A stretch of DNA of 64,000 nucleotides from Mycolicibacterium setense. GTDB lineage: Bacteria > Actinomycetota > Actinomycetes > Mycobacteriales > Mycobacteriaceae. Every line of letters starts with the position of its first letter. The first letter of the stretch is position 1. The stretch is taken from assembly GCF_000805385.1 (NCBI RefSeq), contig NZ_JTJW01000001.1, positions 62,001-126,000 on the forward strand. The letters are read 5' to 3'. The notes below the pieces were generated by a model, which was given only the letters and a program-made list of their open reading frames with translations, searched no databases and was not told the origin of the DNA. The position numbers and the translations under genes are program-made. Positions 26,275 through 35,086 of the stretch are shown in pieces.

Positions 26275-26730
26275 TTACTCCGCGACGACGTTGAGCGACA
26301 CCTTGGCTTCCACCCCGGTGTGCAACCGGACGATGACCGGATGCGTGCCGACCGACTTGATGTGCGCCTTGGGCAGCTGCACCGTGCGCTTGTCCAAGTT
26401 GGGCCCACCGGCCTTCTTGATCACGGACACGACGTCGGCAGCGGTGACCGAGCCGAACAGCTTGCCGGTGTCACCGGCGGCGTGAACCGGCAGCGACACC
26501 TCGCCCAGGTTCTCCAGAGCGGTCTTGAGCTCGTTGGCGTGCTCGACGCCGCGGATCTCCTTGGTCTCGCGGGCGCGACGGATCTCGTCGGCCTGGCGCT
26601 CGGCGCCACGGGTGGCCACGATGGCCAGCCCGCGCGGCAACAGGTAGTTACGGCCGTAGCCGTCCTTGACCTCGACGACGTCGCCTGCGACGCCCAGATG
26701 TTCCACCTCAGCGGTGAGAATCAGCTTCAT
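26275..26730 (-). CDS. rplI: 50S ribosomal protein L9
   Basis: The protein has 151 residues, normal for L9. The conserved N-terminal RNA-binding part [20 protein letters not shown] and [15 protein letters not shown] is intact, followed by the long connecting helix and the C-terminal domain. L9 binds 23S rRNA near the L1 stalk. It is the last gene of the operon, 20 bp after rpsR, with a strong hairpin downstream. Confidence 0.98.
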   Translation of the reverse strand: MKLILTAEVEHLGVAGDVVEVKDGYGRNYLLPRGLAIVATRGAERQADEIRRARETKEIRGVEHANELKTALENLGEVSLPVHAAGDTGKLFGSVTAADVVSVIKKAGGPNLDKRTVQLPKAHIKSVGTHPVIVRLHTGVEAKVSLNVVAE

Positions 26731-26750
26731 GGTGTGTACTCCGTTCCTGG

Positions 26751-27011
26751 CTAGCGCGTCGACGAGCCGAACGGCAGCAGAGCCACCTCACGGGCGTTCT
26801 TCACCGCGATGGCGACATCGCGCTGATGCTGGACGCAGTTGCCGGTCACCCGACGGGCACGGATCTTGCCGCGCTCGCTGATGTAGGTGCGCAGCAGCGC
26901 GGTGTCCTTGTAGTCGATGATCTGCCCCTTACCCTTCTTGGAGCAGAACACGCACTTGCGAGTCTTGACCGGCTTTTCCGGTGCCGGCCGTCGCTTTGTG
27001 GACTTGGCCAT
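26751..27011 (-). CDS. rpsR: 30S ribosomal protein S18, zinc-binding (C+) form
   Basis: The protein has 86 residues. KCVFC and a third Cys in GNCVQHQRD make the zinc-type S18, the form encoded by rpsR1 in M. tuberculosis; mycobacteria usually carry a Cys-free second copy elsewhere for zinc limitation. The core [15 protein letters not shown] is intact. S18 pairs with S6 (27626-27916) on the 30S platform, and the two are in one operon around ssb. Three or four extra residues (KGKGQI) follow the CVFC motif compared with the M. tuberculosis protein I remember. Confidence 0.98.
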   Translation of the reverse strand: MAKSTKRRPAPEKPVKTRKCVFCSKKGKGQIIDYKDTALLRTYISERGKIRARRVTGNCVQHQRDVAIAVKNAREVALLPFGSSTR

Positions 27012-27046
27012 TGGTTATCTCTTCCTTGCAAAATTTTCGATGTTGA

Positions 27047-27556
27047 TCAGAACGGCGGCTCGTCGTCGGCCCCGCTGAAGGAACCGGACGCCGGCGCACT
27101 ACCCCACGGATCGTCTTTGGGCTCGGACTGGCGCGCGGCACCGCCGCCGCCACCACTGCCACCGCCGAAGCCGCCCCCCCCACCGCCACTACGGCTGGCC
27201 TTGTTGACCTTCGCCGTGGCGTAACGGAGGGACGGACCGATCTCGTCGACCTCGACCTCGACAACGGTGCGCTTCTCGCCCTCACGGGTTTCGAAGGAAC
27301 GTTGCTTGAGCCGGCCTGTGACGATCACCCGCGAACCTCGGACCAGGCTCTCGGCCACGTTCTCGGCAGCCTCACGCCAGATGTTGCACCGGAGGAACAG
27401 CGCCTCGCCGTCCTTCCACTCGTTGGTCTGGCGGTCGAACATGCGCGGTGTCGATGCAACGGTGAAGTTGGCGACGGCCGCACCGGACGGCGTGAAACGC
27501 AGTTCCGGGTCGGCAGTCAGGTTTCCGACAACAGTGATGGTGGTGTCACCCGCCAC
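27047..27556 (-). CDS. ssb: single-stranded DNA-binding protein
   Basis: The protein has 169 residues. The OB-fold is at residues 1-115 ([56 protein letters not shown]). A Gly-rich flexible linker of about 20 residues follows and the acidic tail ends in DDEPPF, the docking peptide for DNA-processing partners. It coats single-stranded DNA during replication and repair. Its place between rpsF and rpsR is the standard bacterial arrangement. Confidence 0.98.
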   Translation of the reverse strand: MAGDTTITVVGNLTADPELRFTPSGAAVANFTVASTPRMFDRQTNEWKDGEALFLRCNIWREAAENVAESLVRGSRVIVTGRLKQRSFETREGEKRTVVEVEVDEIGPSLRYATAKVNKASRSGGGGGGFGGGSGGGGGAARQSEPKDDPWGSAPASGSFSGADDEPPF

Positions 27557-27625
27557 GAGATCCTCCTGGGATAGGCATGTCCGTTTGCGCGAAGCCTACG
27601 TAGCTGCGCCGACGACTGACAGCCT

Positions 27626-27916
27626 TTAGTGCTTGTCGGTCCGCATCACCTTGGTCCGCAGCACGGACTCGTTCAGGTTCAGCTGACGGTCGAGCTCGGA
27701 CACGGTGGCCGGTTCTGCCTTGACGTCGACGATGGCGTAGATGCCCTCGGCGTGCTTGGCGATCTCGTAGGCCAGCCGGCGGCGGCCCCAGATGTCAACC
27801 TTTTCGACAGTCCCGCCATCCTTGCGGACGACGTTCAGGAACGTCTCCAGCGACGGAGCTACGGTGCGCTCGTCAAGTGTGGGGTCGAGAATGACCATGA
27901 TTTCGTATGGACGCAT
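27626..27916 (-). CDS. rpsF: 30S ribosomal protein S6
   Basis: The protein has 96 residues: [14 protein letters not shown], then [19 protein letters not shown], and [14 protein letters not shown], all standard for S6. I chose ATG 27916 because GGAGGTGAT precedes it at a suitable distance; a longer frame to 27952 would read through the leader. It starts the operon rpsF-ssb-rpsR-rplI. The leader can fold so that AGGAGG of the ribosome binding site is paired, which suggests feedback control by the S6:S18 pair. Confidence 0.98.
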   Translation of the reverse strand: MRPYEIMVILDPTLDERTVAPSLETFLNVVRKDGGTVEKVDIWGRRRLAYEIAKHAEGIYAIVDVKAEPATVSELDRQLNLNESVLRTKVMRTDKH

Positions 27917-27929
27917 GTGGAACCCATCA

Positions 27930-27973
27930 CCTCCTATGGTCGTTGCGGCCACGGCGTGTTCCGTGGCAGGAGG
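27930..27973 (-). promoter_or_regulatory. rpsF leader structure pairing the Shine-Dalgarno sequence
   Basis: Read on the minus strand, CCTCCT (27973-27968) pairs fully with AGGAGG (27935-27930), the rpsF ribosome binding site. Directly inside it, GCCACGG (27967-27961) pairs with CCGTGGC (27954-27948) around a 6-base loop. A 12-base bulge CGCAACGACCAT remains on the 3' side. Two stacked helices with one large bulge resemble the known S6:S18 operator type found before rpsF in many bacteria, but I have not checked the consensus base by base. Confidence 0.55.
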
Positions 27974-28072
27974 GTCGCCTGCGTCGGCAACCGGCCCAGG
28001 CTACCTGAAAGCGCGCTGAACTGCGAAATCCGTATAGGGTGAGCTCCTTGGTTCTGGAGTCGAGGGGGATGC

Positions 28073-28795
28073 GTGAACTATCCGTACGGGCCTTACGGGC
28101 AAGGGCTGCCAGGGCAACCAGGACAGCCGCAACCGCCCGGATATCCGCCGCAGCCCGGCTTTCCCCAACAGACCGGCTACCCCCAGCAGCCCGACTACTC
28201 CCAGCAGCCTGGTTACCCGCAGCAGCCGGGTTTCCCCCCTTCGGGCTACCCCCAGCAGGGCGGCTTCCAGCAACCCTATGGTTTGTCAGCCGCTGAACCC
28301 AGTGGCACCACAGGAACCATCGCCGCCGTGCTCGCAGCGTTGGGCGCTGTGGCGGGCCTCGTCGGCGGCGCGTTCGCGGCTATCGGCCTGGCCGCATTAA
28401 GCGGCATGAGCAGCACCTCCGACATCTCCGGCGGGGTGTACGCGCTGGTGGTCCTGGTGGTCCTGTTCAACTTTGTGTTCGGGCTGACGATCGCCACCGG
28501 AGCTGTCTTATTGTTCCAACGGAAGATGCTCGGCCGCTGGCTGGTTGTCGCCGCGTCCGCGCTGGCGATACTGAGTAGCCTGATCAGCTTCGGCGTGGGT
28601 GCCGCCGCGGCCTCGGCCTACGGCACTTACGGCGGTGGCGGCCTGTTCCAACTGTTCGGTCTCGTCTTCCCCATCGCGACGATCGTTCTCGCCCTACTGC
28701 CGTCGACAACTGCATGGATCAACGCCAAGCCGAGTCCTGTTGCGCCCCAGTTCTATCCACCCGTGCCACAGCAGTACCCGCCCTATCAGGGCTGA
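28073..28795 (+). CDS. Pro/Gln-rich membrane protein, tandem family copy 1
   Basis: The protein has 240 residues. The N-terminal 70 residues are cytoplasmic-type repeats rich in Pro, Gln, Gly and Tyr ([16 protein letters not shown] and similar). Four hydrophobic segments follow, including [20 protein letters not shown], the conserved basic loop [12 protein letters not shown] and the ending [13 protein letters not shown], then a short Pro/Tyr-rich tail. Start GTG 28073 follows GAGGGGGA. It is divergent from rpsF. Two paralogues and a fragment follow in the same direction. Function is unknown. Confidence 0.75.
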   Translation: MNYPYGPYGQGLPGQPGQPQPPGYPPQPGFPQQTGYPQQPDYSQQPGYPQQPGFPPSGYPQQGGFQQPYGLSAAEPSGTTGTIAAVLAALGAVAGLVGGAFAAIGLAALSGMSSTSDISGGVYALVVLVVLFNFVFGLTIATGAVLLFQRKMLGRWLVVAASALAILSSLISFGVGAAAASAYGTYGGGGLFQLFGLVFPIATIVLALLPSTTAWINAKPSPVAPQFYPPVPQQYPPYQG

Positions 28796-28797
28796 GC

Positions 28798-28887
28798 GGA
28801 TTGGTCCTGCTGCCGTCGACGACCAGGTGGATTCTGGCGAATCGGAATCCGGTTGTGCCCCAGTTTTACCCACCCTATCCAGGCCGA
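28798..28887 (+). pseudogene. C-terminal fragment of a decayed tandem copy
   Basis: Translated in its own frame this reads LVLLPSTTRWILANRNPVVP and then QFYPPYPGR, clearly matching the end of copy 1 ([20 protein letters not shown], then QFYPP). No start or membrane part is present upstream, because copy 1 ends at 28795. It is best explained as the remnant of an extra gene copy lost by deletion. Confidence 0.65.
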
Positions 28888-28937
28888 TCTGCGAAGGTCT
28901 TTGTGCGGGCCGCCAATCACCCAGGATCGGAGCAGCA

Positions 28938-29516
28938 GTGACCTCTCCACACGGACCCCAGGGCGCGAATTTACCCGGTGAGACAAGTGATCCGGAGCAA
29001 AGTGGCGACCAAGAGCTCGAACATCCCGAAGCCCCACCGGATGGGCTGCAACCATCGGTTGCGGTGTCGCCCAGTGCGGTCACGGCGATCATCACGGCTC
29101 TCCTGGCGGGGGTCGGCGCGCTGCTGACGCTCGGCAACGGCATTCTCGGGGTGACCGGGCTTGCCGCACTTGCCGGTGACGCGGGCCTGCGAACGCTGGC
29201 GCTCAGGTCTGCCGGGGCACTCACACTGACGGTCCTGGCGACTCTGCTGAGCGTCGTCTGCGGAATCCTTCTCCTGGCCGGCACCGTGGCGCTGTTGCGG
29301 CGCAAGATGATTGGCCGCCGGCTCATCGTCAGCGGCTGCGTGTTGATCATCGTGGGCAGTCTGATCAGCGTCGGGCTGAGCTTGGCCACGACGGCCGGCT
29401 ACGGGGCGCCCGGCGCCAGCGGGCTCGCGATCGTGAGCCTCATACTGCCCATCGTGACGCTCGTGTTGGCCTTGCTCCCGTCCACAGCGGCGTGGATCCA
29501 GCGCAATACGATGTGA
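28938..29516 (+). CDS. membrane protein, tandem family copy 2 without the Pro repeat
   Basis: The protein has 192 residues from GTG 28938. The N-terminal 50 residues are acidic (GETSDPEQSGDQELEHPEAP) instead of the Pro/Gln repeat of its neighbours. The membrane part matches them: four hydrophobic segments, LRRKMIGRRLIVSG and the ending [14 protein letters not shown]. It stops soon after the last segment and lacks the Pro/Tyr tail. The ribosome binding site before GTG is weak. Function is unknown. Confidence 0.65.
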   Translation: MTSPHGPQGANLPGETSDPEQSGDQELEHPEAPPDGLQPSVAVSPSAVTAIITALLAGVGALLTLGNGILGVTGLAALAGDAGLRTLALRSAGALTLTVLATLLSVVCGILLLAGTVALLRRKMIGRRLIVSGCVLIIVGSLISVGLSLATTAGYGAPGASGLAIVSLILPIVTLVLALLPSTAAWIQRNTM

Positions 29517-29613
29517 TCGCAGCTACCTATTGCCGGCCACCGCCGGAAGCCCGGGTTGTACTTCGCAATTCGGACCAGGTTCACGCGTCGGCATCGAGAA
29601 TTCGGGGGAATCT

Positions 29614-30258
29614 GTGACCTTTCCCAATGGCCCCTATGGCCAGGGCTTTACGGATACGCCCGGCTACCCCCAACAGCCGGGCTATCCCCAGCACCCGGGG
29701 TGGCCGCAGCAACCCGGCCATTTCCCCGGCTATCCGCAGCCCGGCTACCCGGCCGGGTATCAGCCGAACCTGCCCAAGGGTCCCAGTGGCGCGACCGGGA
29801 TCATCGCCGCCATCCTGGCGCTACCGGGCGCCCTGGTCGGTTTGTTCTACGTGGTGACGTCGGTGGTCATCATCTGGTCTGACCATGAATACGCCGTGGG
29901 TGCCGTCTTTGGTCTGGCCGGCGCCGCCGTCGGACTGGCGCTCTTCATCGGTGCGATTGCGCTGTTTCGCCGCAAGATGATCGGCCGCCGACTCATCATC
30001 GGCGGATGCGCCGTGGCCATCCTGTCGGGTCTCGCCGCCCTCTGCGACATGGCTATCGGTATCACAGGCAATCCCAGCCGTGAGCCCGTCGGATTCAGCG
30101 TGGCCATAATCGTGGGTCTCGTCTTTCCGACCTTGACGCTCGTGCTGGCGATGCTGCCGTCGACCGCAAGGTGGATTCAGGCCAAGCCGGCCAAACCACA
30201 CCCGGTGGCGGCCCAGGCCTATCAACCTTCTCCGGCGTACCCACCGTATCCGCGTTGA
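29614..30258 (+). CDS. Pro-rich membrane protein, tandem family copy 3
   Basis: The protein has 214 residues from GTG 29614, preceded by GGGGGA. The N-terminus repeats GYPQQPGYPQHPGWPQQPGH, followed by GATGIIAAILALPGALVGL and three further hydrophobic segments. FRRKMIGRRLIIGG and LVLAMLPSTARWIQAKP are the family signatures. A longer frame back to 29530 is open but has no good start signal. Together with copies 1 and 2 it forms a head-to-tail array. Function is unknown; Pro-rich N-termini often bind partner proteins. Confidence 0.75.
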   Translation: MTFPNGPYGQGFTDTPGYPQQPGYPQHPGWPQQPGHFPGYPQPGYPAGYQPNLPKGPSGATGIIAAILALPGALVGLFYVVTSVVIIWSDHEYAVGAVFGLAGAAVGLALFIGAIALFRRKMIGRRLIIGGCAVAILSGLAALCDMAIGITGNPSREPVGFSVAIIVGLVFPTLTLVLAMLPSTARWIQAKPAKPHPVAAQAYQPSPAYPPYPR

Positions 30259-30355
30259 GCACAAGCGCTCTCGCCCCGGACCGGCGGTTTCTACCTAGGG
30301 GTTGAGCGAGAACAGAATTCGCCGCCCTGACGTAGGAACCGATGCACCCGCAGTC

Positions 30356-32074
30356 TCAGTCGCCACGTCGACCGGCCGGCTCCAACTCCGGTTCGGGATC
30401 CGGCTTGGGCTCGATCCGGACGCGGTCCGCCGATGGCTGCAGCCAATCGGGCAGCCAACGCGGTGGATCATCAGGGGCCCCGTCGAAGACTCCGCCGGTG
30501 GGATCGTCGATGCGGCCGCCGTGACGTACCAGATCCAGTTCCGGACGATAAATCTGTCGAATAACCAACGCACACAGCACGATCACCGCGAGGTCGCGGA
30601 GCAACACAGTGGTGGTGAACCACTGTTCGGGCAGGCCCTTGTTGGCCTCGCCGTACAGATAGAGCATGCGCGGCACCCAGACGAGAGCGTCGATCGTCAT
30701 CCATGCCAACAGAATTCGTCGATGCGGCAGGGCCAGCACGGCCAGGGGCACCAGCCACAGCGAAAACTGCGGGCTCCACACCTTATTGGTCAGCAAGAAG
30801 GCCGCCACCACCAGGAACGCCAGTTGCGCCAGCCTGGGCCGCTGCCGCGCAGTCAATGCGATGTAACCGATCGCGATACAGCAGGCCGCGAACAACACCG
30901 CGGTGACCGTGTTGAGCACCGTCGGCGGCTGCCAGAAGCCGAGGTCCGGATCGAAGCCGCGCCAATCGGTGAACGACTTCACCACGTTGTACAGCGAATC
31001 CATGTCGTCACCGCGACGGGTGTTGAGCCGGAAGAACTCTGACCAGCCACGCGGGAAGAGCAACATTATGGGCAGATTGACCGCCACCCATACCAGCACG
31101 GCCGACACCGCCGTCTTGCCGACCTCACGCAGGCGCCCGGTGCGCAGCCCGAGCAGCACCAGCGGAACGAACAGCAGCAGCGGATACAGCTTGGCCGCCA
31201 CGCCAATTCCGATCAATGCCCCCGCCCACACCGGTTTTCGGCGAGCCCATGCCAGCATCGCGCCGGCCGCGGAGGCGGTGGCCAGCGCATCGAAGTTGGT
31301 GAAAACCTGGAAGATCACGATGGGCGAACCCGCCACCAACGCGGCATCCCACACCCGCCGGCCGGCCATTCGTGCGGTGGCCCAGATCGTGGCCAGCCAG
31401 GCCAACGCCAAACCGAATGCCGAGATGTTGAAGAACATCACCACTTCTGCCACGACCGGAACCGACACCAGCTTGGTCACCGCGGTGTAGGTCTTGGCCA
31501 GCGACATCGACACGTACTGGTAGAGCCCGGTGAGCACCGGATACTCCATGTAGCGGATCGCCGGGCTGCCGTCGTATTGCAGGCGAGGCTTGCCGGTCGC
31601 GTCGTTCTCGACCCAACTGGACTTGTAGGGAAACTTGCCGAGGTTCAACAACTCTGCGGTGTAGAGCGGAACCGTGTCGGAATAACACAGCTCGTAATAG
31701 GCCCGGTTGTTCTCCCAGTTGGCCACGCGCTCACCAGCGGTGCCCTTGCCGGTCGTCTGCAGACAGGCGGCCTTGGACGTGTACCCCAACGCAAGGAACA
31801 CCACGGCGATCACGAACATCACGCGCAGTGGCGTCATGAACCGCGACCGGCCGATCAACGCGTGACGGCCGACGGGGCCGCCGACCGTCTGCGACAGCGC
31901 CTCGGCGAGCCGGTCGTTGCGGCTGGGGAGGTCGCGGTTGTCGGCGCTCCGCCGGTCTTCTGCCGGCGGAGCCGGCGAATCCAGCCCTGCCGGCGGAGCC
32001 GGCGAATCCAGCCCGGTCGACGGAGCCGGCGAGTCGAACCCGGCCCGCGGAGCGGGCGATACCTCGCCCGTCAC
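30356..32074 (-). CDS. polytopic membrane glycosyltransferase-like protein (GT87/DUF2029, Rv0051-like)
   Basis: The protein has 572 residues. After a cytoplasmic N-terminus with four 9-residue repeats, it has about ten hydrophobic segments. RVMFVIAVVFLALGYTSKA is the first, and loops such as YMEYPVLTGLYQYV, FTNFDALATASAAGAMLAWA and GVAAKLYPLLLF are typical of GT-C mannosyltransferases using polyprenyl-phosphate sugars. GTG 32074 overlaps the ponA1 stop codon (GTGA), so it is coupled to the peptidoglycan synthase gene, as in M. tuberculosis. A role in envelope glycan assembly is inferred. Confidence 0.8.
   Translation of the reverse strand: MTGEVSPAPRAGFDSPAPSTGLDSPAPPAGLDSPAPPAEDRRSADNRDLPSRNDRLAEALSQTVGGPVGRHALIGRSRFMTPLRVMFVIAVVFLALGYTSKAACLQTTGKGTAGERVANWENNRAYYELCYSDTVPLYTAELLNLGKFPYKSSWVENDATGKPRLQYDGSPAIRYMEYPVLTGLYQYVSMSLAKTYTAVTKLVSVPVVAEVVMFFNISAFGLALAWLATIWATARMAGRRVWDAALVAGSPIVIFQVFTNFDALATASAAGAMLAWARRKPVWAGALIGIGVAAKLYPLLLFVPLVLLGLRTGRLREVGKTAVSAVLVWVAVNLPIMLLFPRGWSEFFRLNTRRGDDMDSLYNVVKSFTDWRGFDPDLGFWQPPTVLNTVTAVLFAACCIAIGYIALTARQRPRLAQLAFLVVAAFLLTNKVWSPQFSLWLVPLAVLALPHRRILLAWMTIDALVWVPRMLYLYGEANKGLPEQWFTTTVLLRDLAVIVLCALVIRQIYRPELDLVRHGGRIDDPTGGVFDGAPDDPPRWLPDWLQPSADRVRIEPKPDPEPELEPAGRRGD
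31955..32062 (-). repeat. four 27-bp coding repeats in the Rv0051-like gene
   Basis: Residues 5-40 consist of four 9-residue units of the form DSPAPxxGL. The DNA units are close but not identical (GAATCCAGCCC appears repeatedly on the plus strand). Such in-frame repeats change number easily and form a disordered cytoplasmic arm. Confidence 0.7.
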
Positions 32075-34602
32075 GGAGGCGGCGGTGGCACCGGAACGCC
32101 CGGCGCGCCGGGCACGACGGGGGCTCCCGGCGGCGGTCCGATCGGCACGGTCGTCGGAGGGCCGATCGGGATCGTGATACCCGGGGCCACTTCGATGGTC
32201 GGCTGGATCACGGTCTCCGAAGGCATCACCGACGGCTGCGGACCCCCTGGCGGGAGAGTCCCGGGCGGCGGTGCAGCCGGGGCCTGCGGCACACCCGCAT
32301 AGCCGCCGATTTCCGTCGGCTTGGGGAAGGTCTCCTTGTCGGTGCCTTCCAGCGCACCGTCCATGGTGGCCTTCCAGATGTCCGACGGCAGACCGGATCC
32401 GTAGACCGGTCCCCCCCACGAATTCTTCAACGGTTTCACGCCTTCGGAGGTACCCACCCAGACCGCTGTCGAAAGCGAGGGCGTGTATCCGACCATCCAG
32501 GCGTCGCGGTTGTCCCCGGTATCGCCGAGCTGGTTGGTGCCGGTCTTGGCGGCCGAGGCGCGTCCGCCGGCCAGGTTGTGTCCTTTGGACCAACCCGCGA
32601 TCGGCTGCATCGCCGAGGTGACGTTGTCGGCGACGGCCTTGTCGATGCGCTGCTCGCCGTTGTCCTGGCTTGAGGCGTCGAACAGCACCTGGCCCGAGGA
32701 GTTCACGACCTTCTGCACGAAATGCGGCTTGTGATAGACGCCCGACGCCGCGAGCGTGGCATACGCCGACGCCATGTCGATCACACGTGACTGGTACTGG
32801 CCCAGCACCACGCCGTTGTTCGGCGGGCCGCCCTTGCCGTCCTCGGACAGCGTGTGCTCGACGCCGGGGAAGCTCTCGGCCACGCCCGCATCGTGGGCGG
32901 CCTTGGCCACGTCCTCGGGACCGTTCTCCAGTTTGAGCATCAGTCGGTAGTAGCTGGTGTTGAGCGACCGCTTGAGCGCCTCGGCGATCGAGCAGGTGCC
33001 GCACCCCTCACCCTCGACGTTGCTGATCTTGATGCCGTTGACGGTGACCGGCCCGCTGTCCACCTGGTAACCAAGGCCGATGCCCTGCTGGAGGGCGGCG
33101 ACGAGCGCGAACACCTTGAACGACGAACCCGTCGGCAGACCGGCCTGAGCGAAGTCGAAGCCATTGGCATCCGAGCCGCCGTAGTAGGCCTTGACCGCGC
33201 CGTCACGCGGATCGACGGACACCACTGCGGTCCGCATATCCGGGTCTTGGCCGTCCATGTACTTGGACACCGCAGTCTCCGCGGCTTGCTGTGCCTGCGG
33301 GTCGATCGTCGTGGTGACCTGCAGGCCCTCGGTGTTCAGCGCCTGCTCACTGATGTCGAACAGATCCAGCAGTTCCTTGGTGACCTGCCGTTCGATCAGC
33401 CCGTTCGGGCCGGTGGTCTGGAACTGCTGGCGGGCCTGATCCGGCGGCACGGTCGGCGGGAACACCTGTGTGGCGCGCTCCTCGGCCGAGAGTGCGCCCA
33501 TGTCCACCATGCCGTCGAGCACCCAGTTCCACCGGTCGGCGGCGCCTTCGGGATCGACCGCGGGGTCCAATGTCGAGGGCCGCTGGATCAGCGCGGCCAT
33601 CAGTGCGCCCTCGGCGACGTTGAGCTGTTCGACGGGCTTGTCGAAGTACGCCTTGGCCGCCGCCGCGATCCCGTACGAGCCGCGGCCGAAGTAGATCATG
33701 TTCAAATACGCCTGCATCACAGCGTCTTTGGACCATTCACCGGCCATCTTGGTGGAGATGACAAGCTCCTTGGCCTTACGGATCAGACCGCCGATGCCCG
33801 AGCGCTCGTCACCCACCAACGCGTTCTTGACGTACTGCTGGGTGATGGTCGATCCGCCCTGCAGATCGCCGCCGACCAGGTTGTTCTTGATCGCACGCAA
33901 CAGCGCGGTGAACGAGAAGCCCGGATTGGAATAGAAATCACGGTCCTCTGCGGCCATCACCGCGTTGCGGACCTGTTCCGGAATCTGGTCGATGGTGACG
34001 TCCACCCGGTTGCCTTCGGGAGGCACGATGCGCGCGATCTCACTGCCATCGCTGGCCAGGATGGTCGACACCTGGTTGGTGCGGATATCACCGGGCTGCG
34101 GGACGTCGACGATCATGTACGCCATACCGAACGTCACGATCGGAAGCAGGATCATCGCCGCCACCGCGGCTATCGAGAGGCGTCGGACCAGCTTCCAGTT
34201 GATGTGGAACTGCCGGGTGGGCCCGGGCTCCGGCCCTGACGGACCCGAAGGGCCCGATCCACGACCGCCTCCCGGCGGCGGAGGCGGAGACTTGGGTGGC
34301 GACGGCTTGGGCGGCGGTGTGCCGTCCATCGCGGCCCTGACGACATCGAGCGGGGCGGGCCCGCCGTCACGCACCGGTGGCAACACGGCAGTGAGCCGGT
34401 CGTCGGGCGGAACTCCCGGGCGGGGACGTCCGGTGGGACCGTTCTCCCGCCCCGTGGGCCCGTTCTCGCGCCCCGTGGGCCCGTTCTCGCGAGCCGGGGG
34501 CCGGTTCTCCCGGGCAGGCGGCCGATTTTCGCGCGCACCGAGGCGGTCAGCCGCATTACGGATGTCATTGGCTGACCGGCTGTGGCGCCCTTCGCTATTC
34601 AC
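32071..34602 (-). CDS. ponA1: bifunctional peptidoglycan synthase PonA1 (class A PBP)
   Basis: The protein has 843 residues. It starts with a disordered cytoplasmic region with five 7-residue repeats (24-58) and Pro-rich stretches, then one membrane anchor (about 141-165, LSIAAVAAMILLPIVTFGMA). The transglycosylase domain has catalytic Glu219 in AAEDRDFYSNPGF and GGSTITQQYVKN. The transpeptidase has Ser493 in TGSSFKVF, an SxN motif in KRSLNTSYY and KTG in AAKTGTNQ. A Pro/Gly/Val-rich tail follows. Start GTG 34602 overlaps the upstream gene by 8 bp. It polymerises and cross-links the wall at growing poles. M. tuberculosis PonA1 is regulated by PknB on its cytoplasmic tail. Confidence 0.96.
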   Translation of the reverse strand: MNSEGRHSRSANDIRNAADRLGARENRPPARENRPPARENGPTGRENGPTGRENGPTGRPRPGVPPDDRLTAVLPPVRDGGPAPLDVVRAAMDGTPPPKPSPPKSPPPPPGGGRGSGPSGPSGPEPGPTRQFHINWKLVRRLSIAAVAAMILLPIVTFGMAYMIVDVPQPGDIRTNQVSTILASDGSEIARIVPPEGNRVDVTIDQIPEQVRNAVMAAEDRDFYSNPGFSFTALLRAIKNNLVGGDLQGGSTITQQYVKNALVGDERSGIGGLIRKAKELVISTKMAGEWSKDAVMQAYLNMIYFGRGSYGIAAAAKAYFDKPVEQLNVAEGALMAALIQRPSTLDPAVDPEGAADRWNWVLDGMVDMGALSAEERATQVFPPTVPPDQARQQFQTTGPNGLIERQVTKELLDLFDISEQALNTEGLQVTTTIDPQAQQAAETAVSKYMDGQDPDMRTAVVSVDPRDGAVKAYYGGSDANGFDFAQAGLPTGSSFKVFALVAALQQGIGLGYQVDSGPVTVNGIKISNVEGEGCGTCSIAEALKRSLNTSYYRLMLKLENGPEDVAKAAHDAGVAESFPGVEHTLSEDGKGGPPNNGVVLGQYQSRVIDMASAYATLAASGVYHKPHFVQKVVNSSGQVLFDASSQDNGEQRIDKAVADNVTSAMQPIAGWSKGHNLAGGRASAAKTGTNQLGDTGDNRDAWMVGYTPSLSTAVWVGTSEGVKPLKNSWGGPVYGSGLPSDIWKATMDGALEGTDKETFPKPTEIGGYAGVPQAPAAPPPGTLPPGGPQPSVMPSETVIQPTIEVAPGITIPIGPPTTVPIGPPPGAPVVPGAPGVPVPPPPP
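34429..34533 (-). repeat. five 21-bp coding repeats in ponA1
   Basis: The units encode RENRPPA twice and RENGPTG three times. The last three DNA units are almost identical. Copy number should vary by slippage, changing the length of the cytoplasmic tail that carries the Thr residues of the three GPTG units. Confidence 0.8.
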
Positions 34603-35017
34603 TGGCCGTACGCGCCGACTTGCGCGTGCCTCGAGTGCCACGTGCCTTCGGCGGCCGAGGCGCGCCCAGGACATATGACTTGACCAAATGATTCCAACTG
34701 CAGGTGCGGCATACCTCAACCACATGGACTGCGAACTCGTCGTAACGAGTTGCCAACATCACCAGCTCCTCCGCGGTGCGCGCCGAGCCCGATACCGGGC
34801 CCAGATGATCACCGAAAACCCACGACACCAGCGTGAGCTGCTCTTTACGGCAGATCGGACACATCACCGAACTCTGCTTGCCGTGAAACTTTGCCGCGCG
34901 CAGCAGGTACGGGTTGGCGTCACAGACCTCCGAGACGCCGGTGCGCCCCGAATAGACCTCAGCCAGCAGGGACCGCCGCCGAAGCGCGTAATCCACCACC
35001 TGTCTCTGCAATCGCAC
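34595..35017 (-). CDS. conserved zinc-ribbon protein (Rv0049-like, DUF5318)
   Basis: The protein has 140 residues, read from GTG 35017 by comparison with the M. tuberculosis protein, which begins RLQRQVVDYALRRRSLL. Two Cys pairs, CPICRK and CRTCSW, should bind one zinc ion. The tail is very basic. The stop codon lies inside ponA1, an 8-bp overlap, so the two are cotranscribed. The biochemical role is unknown. It is divergent from the DUF1707 gene at 35087. Confidence 0.85.
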   Translation of the reverse strand: MRLQRQVVDYALRRRSLLAEVYSGRTGVSEVCDANPYLLRAAKFHGKQSSVMCPICRKEQLTLVSWVFGDHLGPVSGSARTAEELVMLATRYDEFAVHVVEVCRTCSWNHLVKSYVLGAPRPPKARGTRGTRKSARTASE

Positions 35018-35086
35018 GAAGACCAGAGTACGTCGACCCCCTGGACACCGAGGCGCGACCGCGTCACAGCTCCTACGATCATCGGC

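Noticed and set aside
28599..28937. Extension of membrane protein copy 2 upstream to 28599
   Set aside because: The upstream part overlaps copy 1 in another frame and shows no family similarity; the GTG at 28938 gives a complete protein.
31955..32062. CRISPR-like array in the short repeats near ponA1
   Set aside because: The repeats are contiguous, in frame and coding, without spacers.
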